A stretch of DNA of 64,000 nucleotides from Novipirellula aureliae (GCF_007860185.1 NZ_SJPY01000004.1:248001-312000), one strand, 5' to 3'. Shown: positions 9,247-17,733, numbered from the stretch's first letter. Numbers and translations are program-made. Notes: a model not told the origin generated them from the letters alone.

Positions 9247-10305
9247 GTGAGTTGCGCGCCAAAGATCCGTGACAAGAAAACGATCGACGTTGCCAATGCT
9301 GCTGAATACGCGAGGCAAGCCCTCGGGTACATTGGAAAGTTTCAAACGCCACCGACGCCGAATGTCTATGAAGTATGGTATCGCTACGCGGAAGGCAATT
9401 GCCCGCCCATCAACGAACAACTCTCTTACGCCATCCACGATGCAAAGTCAGCGGATTATGAGTTGCTAAATCAACTGCACGAGCAGTTTCTCGCGTGGAA
9501 CGATCGTGCGGCGATCACCGGTGACTTGGGAGAACAATTGTCACTAACGATCGAGGATGTTGAATCGATTCTCTCGGAACAGCGATCCACGCATGACGAT
9601 TTTCAAGATGCGACCGGAAAAATGAGTGACCGCGTTGAGACGCAGCAACTTGCACCGGAAACGTTGAAAATGTGCATCGATTCCATCTTAGCCAGTAACC
9701 GTGCCATTCAATCGCAGATTGACAAAATGGCGATTGGTCTTGATGAATCCCGAAGCCAGATCCGCTATTTGCGGGATCGTTATTTGGAATCCCAAAAGCA
9801 AATAATGAAAGATCCGCTGACGGGCGTCGGCAACCGCCTGTTCTTTGAGACGATGGTAAACGATGCTATCAATCACCGGCAACAATCCAATCGCCATTCC
9901 ATTTTGTTACTCATTGATCTCGATAAGTTCAAGTATGTCAATGATACGTTTGGTCACTCGACCGGCGATCAAGTCTTAAAGTTCGTTTCCACTCATTTGG
10001 AGCGACTCGCGGTTGATGCATCCGTTGCCCGCTATGGTGGTGACGAGTTTGCCGTCTTCTTGAGCACCGAGCAGCCCAACGGTGGTGTCGAACAGGCTGA
10101 AACGATTTGCGAATTTTTTGCCAGCAATGAAATGGAAAAACGTGAAACGGGAGCCTACTCAGGGAAATTAACGATTTCGGTGGGTGGGTCGATGTTGCGA
10201 GAATCGGATACGGGTTCCACTTGGTTCGAACGTGCCGACCGGCTGTTGTATAGTGCCAAGAACTCGGGAAGAAACCGGGCGATGGTCGAACGGAAAATCA
10301 AGTAG
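9247..10305 (+). CDS. GGDEF diguanylate cyclase, paralogue 2
   Basis: 352 residues from the GTG at 9247, which I prefer over the upstream GTG at 9205 because AAGGGA lies 7-8 bases before it and the resulting N-terminus aligns in length with the preceding paralogue. The N-terminal helical region shares the block 'TPPTPNVYEVWYRYAEGN' and the GGDEF domain shares 'DPLTGVGNRLFFE', 'LIDLDKFKYVNDTFGHSTG' and 'RYGGDEFAVF'. No RxxD I-site. The two genes are clearly a tandem duplication, diverged most in the middle helical region, so they may respond to different inputs. Catalytic residues look intact. Cytoplasmic. Confidence 0.93.
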   Translation: MSCAPKIRDKKTIDVANAAEYARQALGYIGKFQTPPTPNVYEVWYRYAEGNCPPINEQLSYAIHDAKSADYELLNQLHEQFLAWNDRAAITGDLGEQLSLTIEDVESILSEQRSTHDDFQDATGKMSDRVETQQLAPETLKMCIDSILASNRAIQSQIDKMAIGLDESRSQIRYLRDRYLESQKQIMKDPLTGVGNRLFFETMVNDAINHRQQSNRHSILLLIDLDKFKYVNDTFGHSTGDQVLKFVSTHLERLAVDASVARYGGDEFAVFLSTEQPNGGVEQAETICEFFASNEMEKRETGAYSGKLTISVGGSMLRESDTGSTWFERADRLLYSAKNSGRNRAMVERKIK

Positions 10306-10383
10306 TTGTTGGGGGACTTCCCACGTCGTCGCCGCTTGATGACAATTTGGACAACGATCGATTCACACGGACGGAGATTCAAG

Positions 10384-11394
10384 TTGGCACGCAACGAGCA
10401 ATTAATTCGACAACACAAGCTACTTCAACTTCTGGAGTTTTCTCGATTCGGCAGTACGATCGACGAATTGAGGACCGAATTGATTAGCGATCTGGGGTTG
10501 ACCACGCTTCATGGACGCACCGTGCGGAGAGATTTGGAAGCGCTCGAGGCGTCAGGCTATGGAATCCGCACCGAGACTTTAGAGCGAGGCAAGGTCTACA
10601 AACTGGCTCGAAACAATAAGAGCGTCCATGAAATCGGGATTTCGGCGACGGAGTTGATTTCGCTGTCGATCGGTCGCGAACTGCTTTTTCCGCTACTTGG
10701 GACTCAGTACTGGCGTGGTATCGAGACTTTCTGGAATAAGGTGAAAGATGCTTTGCCAGCGGGGATGTACGAACATTACGACCGGTACCGAAAGACGCTG
10801 CATGTATTCGGGACTCCGAGTAAAACATACGAGCAGCATGAAGGAATGCTGAAAACGATCAACCGTGCGATTCTTGAGCACCGCATCGTCGAAATTCAGT
10901 ATGCCCCGGTGGGCAAGCCGGTATCGACACGGCGAATCGAACCGTATGGGTTAGCCGTTTACCAAAGCAGCATCTATGTGGTCGCAGCTGCACCGGAGGT
11001 CGAGAATCCTGCCGAGCGACTTCGCAATTGGAAGCTCGATCGGTTTCGCCATGCGATTGCGCTTGACGAGTACTTCAAACCAGACCCCGACATTGATTTA
11101 TCTGATCGGCTTGGTCGCAGTATTGGGATTTTCTCGGGAGAGTCACCGACGATGGTTCGAATTCAACTTGGCGACCGGGCCGCTGCTTGGGTCGGCGAAG
11201 ATCCATGGCATCCCGAACAAAAGCTTGAATCGCAGTCCGATGGTACCTCGATCTTAACCGTCCCCGCTTCCCATCCACGCGAAGTTTTGCCGAAGGTGTT
11301 GGCGTTGGGGACCGAAGCGGAAGTCATCGAACCCGAAGCGTTTCGCGCCGCCGTTGCCGAAGCGGTACAAAGCATGGCCGCAAAGTACCGCTAG
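10384..11394 (+). CDS. WYL-domain transcriptional regulator (HTH + WYL)
   Basis: 336 residues from TTG at 10384, which has GGAG 7 bases upstream; the frame is open back to the previous stop (first possible start 10306) and an ATG at 10339 is an alternative. An N-terminal winged helix-turn-helix is visible ('RQHKLLQLLEFSRFGSTIDEL', then 'RTVRRDLEALEASGYGI'), in the DeoR/HTH_11 style. The C-terminal half is a WYL domain ('EIQYAPVGKPVSTRRIEPYG' and 'YVVAAAPE... LRNWKLDRF'). WYL proteins bind ligands or nucleic acid through this domain and usually regulate transcription. The gene begins at most ~80 bases after the second diguanylate cyclase, but no functional link is shown by the sequence. Confidence 0.88.
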   Translation: MARNEQLIRQHKLLQLLEFSRFGSTIDELRTELISDLGLTTLHGRTVRRDLEALEASGYGIRTETLERGKVYKLARNNKSVHEIGISATELISLSIGRELLFPLLGTQYWRGIETFWNKVKDALPAGMYEHYDRYRKTLHVFGTPSKTYEQHEGMLKTINRAILEHRIVEIQYAPVGKPVSTRRIEPYGLAVYQSSIYVVAAAPEVENPAERLRNWKLDRFRHAIALDEYFKPDPDIDLSDRLGRSIGIFSGESPTMVRIQLGDRAAAWVGEDPWHPEQKLESQSDGTSILTVPASHPREVLPKVLALGTEAEVIEPEAFRAAVAEAVQSMAAKYR

Positions 11395-11413
11395 CCGTCG
11401 TCGAAAGTCTTGG

Positions 11414-12832
11414 TTACTGGTTCGACCGTTGGTGCATCCAAAGAGCGTATTCTTCCGCGGTGATGCGTCCATCTTTATCCGCGTCCGCGGGAGCCGGATT
11501 CATCAGCATCGATTCCCACTCCGATGCCGTTAACACACCATCTTGATTGCCGTCGTTTCGCTGAATGATTCGCTCAGCGTACTGGATCAGCTTGTCGTCC
11601 ATTTTTGACGCTGCCGACGAGCTGCCTTTTGAAGAAGAAGAGGCACGCGAAGCCGATGCGTTTGAAGACGCATTGCTTTGGGGGGCATTGACTCGGACGC
11701 CCTGTTCCACCGCTAGACGCACTTCTTCCGCCGTGATGATGCCGTCTCGGTTCAGGTCGGATTTGAAAAACTCATTGACCAATTCCTCGGTCCACTCGTC
11801 AGCGAATTCGGCCATCGTGACTTGCCCATCCTCGTTGGCATCCTTGTCGGAAAAGAAACCAGGAACGCCATTGGCGGAACCGGAGCCATCGAGGATGCGA
11901 TAGGATTGGCGTCCATTGAAGTAATCGACTTCGCTATACGCGTTTCGGTCATTCCTTCTCTGATCTTCGCCGCTACGTTTACGAGCAGCATCTTCGGTTT
12001 GTTTTACTTCACGGCGGCGGGCATAACGAACGGACAATTCGACCACCGAAAGTTTGCCATCTTGGTTGGAATCAAAATCGAGCGGCTCACCTGCAAACCG
12101 ACCCCGTCGAAGTTCCTCCGCCGACAATTGCCCATCTCTGTCACGGTCGTATTCACGCAGGACTTTTTCAGCTTCCGCCTTATCTTCCGCTTGGACCTCC
12201 ACTGACATCATGGCCGCGTTGGGCCCAAAACCCAAAGGTGGAGTTGGGAGCGTGTCGACGCCAAAGCCGGGGACAAGAAGCATGGCGGTCAATGCGGCAT
12301 CCGGGTCACTTTTCTGCGAGCCACCCTTATTATTATCATCGCCACCACCACCACCACCACGCATTTGTTGGAATGAATCCGAGATTTTGCGCAGAGGAAT
12401 GGAGGATCCTGGCCTAATGCTGCTGTCGGATCTGGCCATTCGTTCGACGATAAATTTGCCAGGACCGTCCTTTTGTTCGTCGGGATCGAGTACGCCGTTA
12501 TTGTTGGTGTCGAGCCGTTGCAGCATATCGCTGGGATCAAAACCGCCTCGTCCACCACCGCGGCCGCCACCTGTATCACCACCGCGGCCGCCACCTGTAT
12601 CACCACCGCGGCCGCCGCCTGTATCACCGCCGCGTCCGCCGCCTGTATCGCCGCCGCGTCCGCCGCCTGTAGCACCGCCGCGTCCGCCGCCTGTATCACC
12701 GCCGCGTCCGCCGCCCATATCACCTCCGCCTCCGCGTCCGCCTCCACCTCCTCGCTGTGCCATTGCGAGCGGCGACAACACCAATGATGCGGTTAGAACG
12801 AAAGTCAGCGTTAAAAATTGTTTTTTGTTCAT
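11414..12832 (-). CDS. Secreted EF-hand protein with Gly-Arg repeat region
   Basis: 472 residues. Signal peptide 'FLTLTFVLTASLVLSPLAMA' then a low-complexity stretch (residues ~27-100) of tandem GGGRGGDT units. At least seven EF-hand calcium loops follow: DTNNNGVLDPDE, DRDRDGQLSAEE, DSNQDGKLSVVE, DANEDGQVTMAE, DLNRDGIITAEE, DGNQDGVLTASE and DADKDGRITAEE. A Ser/Ala-rich linker separates the last two from the rest. The protein should be exported and bind calcium; its role is unknown. Start ATG at 12832. It lies 34 bases downstream of the Rrf2 gene on the same strand. Proteins of this build are common in planctomycetes (family knowledge). Confidence 0.88.
   Translation of the reverse strand: MNKKQFLTLTFVLTASLVLSPLAMAQRGGGGGRGGGGDMGGGRGGDTGGGRGGATGGGRGGDTGGGRGGDTGGGRGGDTGGGRGGDTGGGRGGGRGGFDPSDMLQRLDTNNNGVLDPDEQKDGPGKFIVERMARSDSSIRPGSSIPLRKISDSFQQMRGGGGGGDDNNKGGSQKSDPDAALTAMLLVPGFGVDTLPTPPLGFGPNAAMMSVEVQAEDKAEAEKVLREYDRDRDGQLSAEELRRGRFAGEPLDFDSNQDGKLSVVELSVRYARRREVKQTEDAARKRSGEDQRRNDRNAYSEVDYFNGRQSYRILDGSGSANGVPGFFSDKDANEDGQVTMAEFADEWTEELVNEFFKSDLNRDGIITAEEVRLAVEQGVRVNAPQSNASSNASASRASSSSKGSSSAASKMDDKLIQYAERIIQRNDGNQDGVLTASEWESMLMNPAPADADKDGRITAEEYALWMHQRSNQ
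12541..12750 (-). repeat. 24-bp tandem coding repeats (GGGRGGDT units)
   Basis: About seven near-identical 24-base units inside the EF-hand gene encode GGGRGGDT, with one unit changed to AT and a more divergent pair at the N-terminal end. Unit boundaries differ only at third positions, pointing to recent expansion or homogenisation. Copy number is likely to vary between strains. Confidence 0.85.
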
Positions 12833-12866
12833 AATGTTTAAACAGCGACTTGAAAAGAAAGTTTCG

Positions 12867-13292
12867 CTAAATATAAAACATCATCGCCGCCCCGTGTTGA
12901 CATCGCTCGGCGACGTCGCTAAGTCGCAGCCCGCTCAACACCAGTCGAGATGATTCATTCGCCTGATCCCAGATTTCTTGCAGCGTTGCCGCTGAATCCG
13001 TGGACGATTCGGTCAAGAAACTGTTCTTATCCAGGCAGCTCATCGCTTCGGCGATATCCAATATTGTAATCTGAGTTGGGTCAACCGACAGCCGATATCC
13101 GCCTTGGCTGCCTCGAACACTCTCGACCCAGCCCATTTTTTTGAGCGGTCGTAGGATCTGAACCAGAAAAGGTCCCGGGATATTGTGCTGATCGGTGATT
13201 TCGCGGACGGTAACCGGAGCCGAGTTTCCCGATCGTATCGTCAACTCCAGCATTGCCAGACATGCGTAATGCACCCGAGCCGATATGACCAT
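12867..13292 (-). CDS. Rrf2-family transcriptional regulator
   Basis: 141 residues from ATG at 13292, which has GGGAGGA 6-7 bases upstream; the frame continues upstream without such a site and would overlap cysH. The Rrf2 winged HTH is clear: 'ARVHYACLAMLELTIR', 'PVTVREITDQHNIPGPFLVQ' and the wing 'ESVRGSQGGYRLSVDP'. Cysteines are at 11, 86 and 131 only, so the three-Cys cluster that holds an Fe-S centre in IscR/NsrR is not present; a CymR-like cluster-free regulator is more likely. It follows cysH by 67 bases on the same strand, and a strong inverted repeat resembling an IscR type-1 site covers the cysH promoter, so control of sulfate assimilation (and of itself by read-through) is the natural inference. 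Confidence 0.9.
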   Translation of the reverse strand: MVISARVHYACLAMLELTIRSGNSAPVTVREITDQHNIPGPFLVQILRPLKKMGWVESVRGSQGGYRLSVDPTQITILDIAEAMSCLDKNSFLTESSTDSAATLQEIWDQANESSRLVLSGLRLSDVAERCQHGAAMMFYI

Positions 13293-13359
13293 CGCTGTCC
13301 TCCCTTTACCGGTTGAAAAACGCTTTTTTTGTTGAATTGCACTCGTTTGCTCAATAGCC

Positions 13360-14199
13360 CTAAGACGAATGAAGGCCGCACTCGGTTTTTTGGAAGCCCG
13401 ACCAACGCCCCGCACGCTCGTCTTCGCCCGCTGCGATCGCTCGCGTGCATGGAAAACAACCGACACTTGGGAAACCTTGATCGTGCAGAGGGTTGTAGGG
13501 GATGCTCTCCTTGAGAATCAAATCCCATACCTCTTTCTTGGTCCAATTCGCCAATGGACTCACCTTCACGAGTTGAAACTTTTTGTCCCAGCCCACGATC
13601 GGTGCTTTCGCTCGATCCTCGCTCTGATCGCGGCGAATCGCACTGGCCCACGCATGCCAACCGCGGGCAGCCTTATGCAAAACGCTCAATTTGCGGTCAA
13701 AACAGCATCGATTGGGATCGGTCTTGTAGACGGGCCCGCCATTGGCTGCCTCATACTCCTCGACCGTCGTCTCGGGGTACTTGTATTCGACCTCGATGCC
13801 ATAGCGGACTTTAATGGTCTCGCGGAGTTCCAGCGTTTCTTTGAATTGATAGCCGGTTTCGAGATTGAAAATGGGAGTTTCTGGAGCGATTTCAGCCAAC
13901 ATGTGGATAATCGTCATTCCCTCGGGGCCAAACGCGGTTGCCATCGTGAAGTGAGGTGCAAAACGGTCGACGGTCCAACGTAGAATCTCTTGCGGGCTGG
14001 CGCTTTCCAGTCGGTCGCTGTCACGCTTCAATTCTGCCAACAGCGATTCGGTCGGTTCAAGTGGCGGATCAGCTGCCAAAGCACCCTGAGCGGGCGTTTG
14101 CGCCGAGTCCTGTGCCTGCGTGGGAACGTTTTCGCTAGACGGCGTTCCGGCCGAGGGATTCCCACCCGCGGGATCCTGGCTAATCGAATACAAATTCAT
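13360..14199 (-). CDS. cysH: APS/PAPS reductase (CysH), assimilatory, Fe-S type
   Basis: 279 residues from ATG at 14199 (AGGGA ~11 bases upstream; a TTG at 14223 would add 8). After a Pro/Gln/Ala-rich N-terminal extension of about 50 residues, the reductase core shows 'HFTMATAFGPEGMTIIHML' (nucleotide loop), 'NLETGYQFKETLELRE', the cysteine pairs 'NRCCFDRK' and 'GCFPCTR', and the catalytic C-terminal 'KTECGLH'. The CC...CxxC pattern holds a [4Fe-4S] cluster and marks the APS-type enzymes, which reduce adenylyl sulfate to sulfite with thioredoxin; PAPS use cannot be excluded. Gene order cysH-rrf2 and the operator over the promoter suggest sulfur- or cysteine-responsive control. Confidence 0.93.
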   Translation of the reverse strand: MNLYSISQDPAGGNPSAGTPSSENVPTQAQDSAQTPAQGALAADPPLEPTESLLAELKRDSDRLESASPQEILRWTVDRFAPHFTMATAFGPEGMTIIHMLAEIAPETPIFNLETGYQFKETLELRETIKVRYGIEVEYKYPETTVEEYEAANGGPVYKTDPNRCCFDRKLSVLHKAARGWHAWASAIRRDQSEDRAKAPIVGWDKKFQLVKVSPLANWTKKEVWDLILKESIPYNPLHDQGFPSVGCFPCTRAIAAGEDERAGRWSGFQKTECGLHSS

Positions 14200-14242
14200 G
14201 TTTTGGCGACTTCCCTTGCTCAATGGACTCGTGCGTTAACGA

Positions 14243-14274
14243 ATCATACATAGTTGATCTAATTAGTCAACTAT
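14243..14274 (-). promoter_or_regulatory. cysH promoter with IscR-type-1-like inverted repeat
   Basis: On the minus strand, -35 TTGACT (14265-14270) and -10 TATGAT (14243-14248) are separated by 16 bases, each 5/6 matches to the sigma-70 consensus, and lie 44-71 bases upstream of the cysH ATG. The 25-bp segment 14250-14274 is an inverted repeat with 8-bp arms ATAGTTGA and TCAACTAT around 9 bases, and covers the -35 and the spacer. It follows the IscR type-1 layout ATA-SYYGAC-N7-GTCRRS-TAT with few departures. The Rrf2 protein encoded just after cysH is the obvious candidate binder. The remaining bases to 14519 contain no gene; TCTTTACGGG is directly repeated near 14350-14380. Confidence 0.75.
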
Positions 14275-14519
14275 TGTTTGCTTATCGGCCCGATCATGCT
14301 TGGGATAGAGTGAATTTACCGATTCTCTCGATATCGAAAGCGCGTCGTCGTCTTTACGGGTGGGAGAATCTTTACGGGGGGGAGAAAGATAAGGCTACGC
14401 GAGCGTGAATTCGTTCAGAGCGAGGGGCGAAAGGCGGCTCGTGGTGCGTCAAGGTCTCGTCCACTACGACCAACCCTAATTTTCAATCTGGATAAATCGC
14501 TAGGTTTTGCCGAAACGCT

Positions 14520-15152
14520 TTAGGAATCGGACGTTTCGTTTTCGTCACAGGCGTCGGGGACACATGGGTCTTCCGGTGCCCGTTTGCGTAATTTCCGCTG
14601 TAGCGATCGACGATGGATACCGAGTCGGCGGGCAGCTTCGCTGATATTTCCGTCGCATTCCGAAAGCACGCGGTGGATGTGTTCCCATTCGTTGCGGGCA
14701 AGAGAGGGGGCGGGAAAGGCGACGATACCTTCGGGGACAATTGGTTTATCGCCGCGCATGAAGGCCGATAAAATATCGTCGGCATCGGCAGGTTTGCTGA
14801 GGAAATTAACCGCGCCAGCACGAATTGCATCGATGGATGTTGGGATACTGCCGAAACCCGAGAGCAGGATGATACGGGTGTCAGGCTTCATTTGCAGCAG
14901 TTTTCGCAACAATTCGAGACCACTCTTGCCTGGCATCCGCAAATCGAGAACCGCCAAGTCGGTCGGGCGGCTGCTGAAAACTTCGACCGCTTCATCGTAA
15001 TCGCCTGCCGTTTCGACACGGAACCCTCGTTGTTGCATTGCCAGCGATAACCGCTCTCGGAGCACCAGGGTGTCATCGACCAATAGAATGCTTTCCGCGC
15101 CAACGGTTTCAGCGTTATGGATGGGCGCTACGTCGCCGTTGGGATCATTCAT
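14520..15152 (-). CDS. RegA/PrrA-type response regulator
   Basis: About 210 residues from ATG at 15152 (GTG at 15158 also possible). Receiver domain with acidic pair 'LLVDDT', phosphoacceptor Asp in 'LAVLDLRMPGKSG' (near residue 70) and Lys in 'FLSKPAD'. The C-terminus is a FIS-type helix-turn-helix ('ISEAARRLGIHRRSLQRKL'), the combination seen in RegA/PrrA/ActR. These regulators control redox-dependent genes such as respiration and carbon or nitrogen pathways. The partner kinase of RegB type is encoded directly upstream on the same strand, 215 bases away. I did not assign a symbol because orthology to proteobacterial regA is inferred only from architecture. Confidence 0.9.
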   Translation of the reverse strand: MNDPNGDVAPIHNAETVGAESILLVDDTLVLRERLSLAMQQRGFRVETAGDYDEAVEVFSSRPTDLAVLDLRMPGKSGLELLRKLLQMKPDTRIILLSGFGSIPTSIDAIRAGAVNFLSKPADADDILSAFMRGDKPIVPEGIVAFPAPSLARNEWEHIHRVLSECDGNISEAARRLGIHRRSLQRKLRKRAPEDPCVPDACDENETSDS

Positions 15153-15373
15153 TTGCACGATTGTCGTTCACAATTGATGAGGGACTTATCAAACTACCAT
15201 TTTGTCACGCGTCAATTTACCGCGTTACGGCATATTTTTACAGCCCTCGTGATCTGGCACAACCAAAAAATAAGGTTACAGAGTATTCGCCGTTTGGCCG
15301 ACAGCACTGGTTTGGATCAGGGAACGGTGGGAATCGCCGGTACCGTCAACGCGAAGACGACTGCCCCAGGTTG

Positions 15374-16765
15374 CTAGCCAGCGTTTGGCTTGCGATGATC
15401 GGGCTGAGCCATCGGTAAACGGACGATCGCTTTGGTGCCATGGCCGACGGTCGACTCGAAAACCAATTCACCGCCGAGTTGGGAGATCACGTTTCGTGTC
15501 AAAAAGAGTCCCAGCCCGATTCCTCGCCCCGGTTCTTTGGTCGTAAAGAAAGGGTCGCCCGCACGCTCAAGCACCTCCTCGCTCATCCCTTGCCCCGAAT
15601 CCTGGACCGTCAATTCGAGAAAGGCCTCCTCCTGCCCTGATCGTTTGACTGTGATGATCTTTGCATCCAATTGGACTCGCCCATCGGCGGGACTCGCATC
15701 GAGCCCATTGTGGATCAGATTGCGAAAGGCTTGGGCGATGGCTTCACGCGGCACCCACAGCGTTTGATCTTCGATGGGCCCAAGGTCCTCATCGTCAATA
15801 TCGACCCGGTGGGGGTCACGGATACCTTCGAGCGTCGTATCGATTAGCTCGCCGACGTTGGTTTGGTCCCATTGTTGCGCCATGGAGTCGCCAGCGGCGC
15901 TCCGCATTCTCGCCAAGATTTGCTTGCACATTTCGAGTTGACCATCGATCAATTGCAAGTCGGTATTGACCGATTGTGGTTTTTCGACTCCTTCGAGGTG
16001 CCGCGACATTTCGCGGACGATGACGTCGATGGTCGACAGTGGCGTTGCCAATTCGTGAGCCGCTCCGGCCGCCAGCGTTGTCAATCCTTCGAGTCGATAA
16101 CTGGTTGCTCGGTCCGCTTGAGCGCGGCGCAGTTCTTCTTCCCGTCGCTGAAGTTCTCCAGCAGTCTGAGTGACATAATAAGTCACGACTGCCGCACAGG
16201 CTGAAAACGCAAATAGCAGTGAACTGGCGCGAAAGTCAAAGTTGACGTTGGGTTTTTCGATGGTAAGGATTTCCACGGGGATCGAGGACCGCAACAAAAT
16301 CATGTAGCCCGCGACAGCGAAAACGGGCATCAACCAAACCGATTTTGGCCGAATCATGACCCCGCCGACCGCTAAGTTCACAAAGTAAAAGAAGGTGAAT
16401 GGATTGTCGGCTCCCCCGCTAAAGTAAAGCATGATTGTTAGCGTCAGCAGGTCGAGCAACATGATGGCTAATGCAACCGACTGTAAAAGGCTCGGTTCGC
16501 CCTCCCAATCAGCAGCATGGAATCGGCCTGAGACTTCGCTCTGTTCCAATTGCCGTTGTAGCGGTCCGGCATGTTGGTAACGCAACCAAACCAGATAGAT
16601 GACGTTGGTGATGGCGGTGAAGCCGACCAGTAGAATCAGGGGGACAAAGACATCGCCCAAATCCACCAATAGGTTGGCAATGAAGATCGTGATGATCTGT
16701 CCCGCTACCGCCATCCAGCGAAGATGCAATAGCCACGTCGACGACCCGAGCCGAGCAGGTGACAT
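15374..16765 (-). CDS. RegB/PrrB-type redox-sensing histidine kinase
   Basis: 463 residues from ATG at 16765 (GTG at 16810 would add 15). Six hydrophobic segments occupy the first ~200 residues. The RegB quinone-binding signature is visible as 'SGGADNPFTFFYFVNL' (near residue 117), and the N-terminus has 'LRWMAVAGQ' typical of the family. The H-box is 'AAGAAHELATPLSTI' (His about 237). A cysteine in 'EMCKQILARM' (about 280) lies where RegB has its redox-active Cys265. The ATPase domain has 'FRNLIHNGLDA', 'DSGQGM' and 'GIGLGLFLTRNVI'. It should sense membrane quinone redox state and phosphorylate the adjacent response regulator. Confidence 0.9.
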   Translation of the reverse strand: MSPARLGSSTWLLHLRWMAVAGQIITIFIANLLVDLGDVFVPLILLVGFTAITNVIYLVWLRYQHAGPLQRQLEQSEVSGRFHAADWEGEPSLLQSVALAIMLLDLLTLTIMLYFSGGADNPFTFFYFVNLAVGGVMIRPKSVWLMPVFAVAGYMILLRSSIPVEILTIEKPNVNFDFRASSLLFAFSACAAVVTYYVTQTAGELQRREEELRRAQADRATSYRLEGLTTLAAGAAHELATPLSTIDVIVREMSRHLEGVEKPQSVNTDLQLIDGQLEMCKQILARMRSAAGDSMAQQWDQTNVGELIDTTLEGIRDPHRVDIDDEDLGPIEDQTLWVPREAIAQAFRNLIHNGLDASPADGRVQLDAKIITVKRSGQEEAFLELTVQDSGQGMSEEVLERAGDPFFTTKEPGRGIGLGLFLTRNVISQLGGELVFESTVGHGTKAIVRLPMAQPDHRKPNAG

Positions 16766-16809
16766 GATCGGAAGAGGAGTTGACGGGTCGATTGTTCGCG
16801 GTATTGGCA

Positions 16810-16892
16810 CTCGTTCGCTTCGCGGGTTAATGGGTGCGCGAATCTCGTTCGCTTCGCGGGTCTAAACTGCGTGAACCTAGTTCGCTTCGCGG
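16810..16892. repeat. Three short direct repeats at the UVR gene 3' end
   Basis: CTCGTTCGCTTCGCGGGT occurs at 16810-16827 and 16844-16861, and a close version at 16879-16892 forms the last codons of the UVR-motif gene (Arg-Glu-Ala-Asn-stop). The copies lie between that gene and the RegB-like kinase gene. They contain the mini-palindrome CGCGAAGCG on the minus strand. Confidence 0.6.
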
Positions 16893-17611
16893 CGTGTCAA
16901 TTCATCACGTAGTCGGGCAGCTAACTCATACTGCTCTTCCTCCACCGCAGCATGGAGTTGCTCTTTGAGCGTTTTGCCGACCGCATACTCACTTCTCAGC
17001 GATTCTCGCATCTCCGTTAACCGGACCACCAATTCGTCTTCATCGAAATGCTCTTCCGCTTCGTGCTCGATGAAGAATGATCGCATCGTCTCAAGCCCAT
17101 TGTTGATCGCTTGAATCGCTTCCTCGGCGGTATTGTCTTCAAGTTCCCCGAGGGCTTCCGCTTGCGTGCGATGGAACAAGACGAACGGACGATACTGTTC
17201 GTGCGAACTCGTCCAGTCCTCATCGGGGCTCATCTTGTTACTCACGTCCATCAACCGCAGTGTATGGTCCGCGTCCATCACCGCTCGGTGGTAGTACTGC
17301 AGTCGTAACCAGCAAATACGTCGGTGATAGAACTGCATGAATTCACGATCCACTTCGGCGCAGTCCGCTTCGGTCAATACCGTCTCCGGTTGCTCGAGTG
17401 CAACGACGAGTAGATGGTCCAAGTAGGTTTCGCATTCCTTGAATGCGGTCCCGTCAGGACGCCCGGTCGTTTCGAGCTGCAGGACACCCAGGTCGACCCG
17501 CATTTGGATGACATCGCGTCCGTCTTTGCCCTTCACGAGACGCACGTTCAAATTCGAGGGGTCGAACGTCCACTCGGACAGAATGTCGTCGAGATGCATC
17601 GATCTTTTCAT
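16877..17611 (-). CDS. UVR-motif protein of unknown function
   Basis: About 244 residues from ATG at 17611; a TTG at 17647 or ATG at 17599 are possible. The last ~35 residues form a UVR motif ('LKEQLHAAVEEEQYELAARLRDEL'-like, residues ~205-235), the short helical hairpin that UvrB and UvrC use to contact each other and that also occurs in McsA and Clp-associated proteins. The N-terminal 200 residues are acidic, without membrane segments, and contain conserved-looking aromatic stretches ('EFMQFYHRRICWLRLQYYHR'). No nuclease or helicase motif is present, so it is not UvrB/C. It precedes the regB/regA-like genes on the same strand by about 110 bases. Function unknown. Confidence 0.75.
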   Translation of the reverse strand: MKRSMHLDDILSEWTFDPSNLNVRLVKGKDGRDVIQMRVDLGVLQLETTGRPDGTAFKECETYLDHLLVVALEQPETVLTEADCAEVDREFMQFYHRRICWLRLQYYHRAVMDADHTLRLMDVSNKMSPDEDWTSSHEQYRPFVLFHRTQAEALGELEDNTAEEAIQAINNGLETMRSFFIEHEAEEHFDEDELVVRLTEMRESLRSEYAVGKTLKEQLHAAVEEEQYELAARLRDELTRREAN

Positions 17612-17733
17612 CGATTGTTTCAATAGATTAGGCCGAGGAGTTTTCAAGAATCAAAGTTCATTTGGAGGCATTAGTATAGCAGGCTCGAATCGAAGTTGAA
17701 CCGTTACGGAGTTGAGAATACGTTTCGAACGAT

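Noticed and set aside
12054-12953. 299-residue plus-strand ORF opposite the EF-hand gene
   Set aside because: Its Pro-Arg-rich sequence is the reverse of the Gly-Arg repeat codons; the EF-hand frame on the other strand is convincing.
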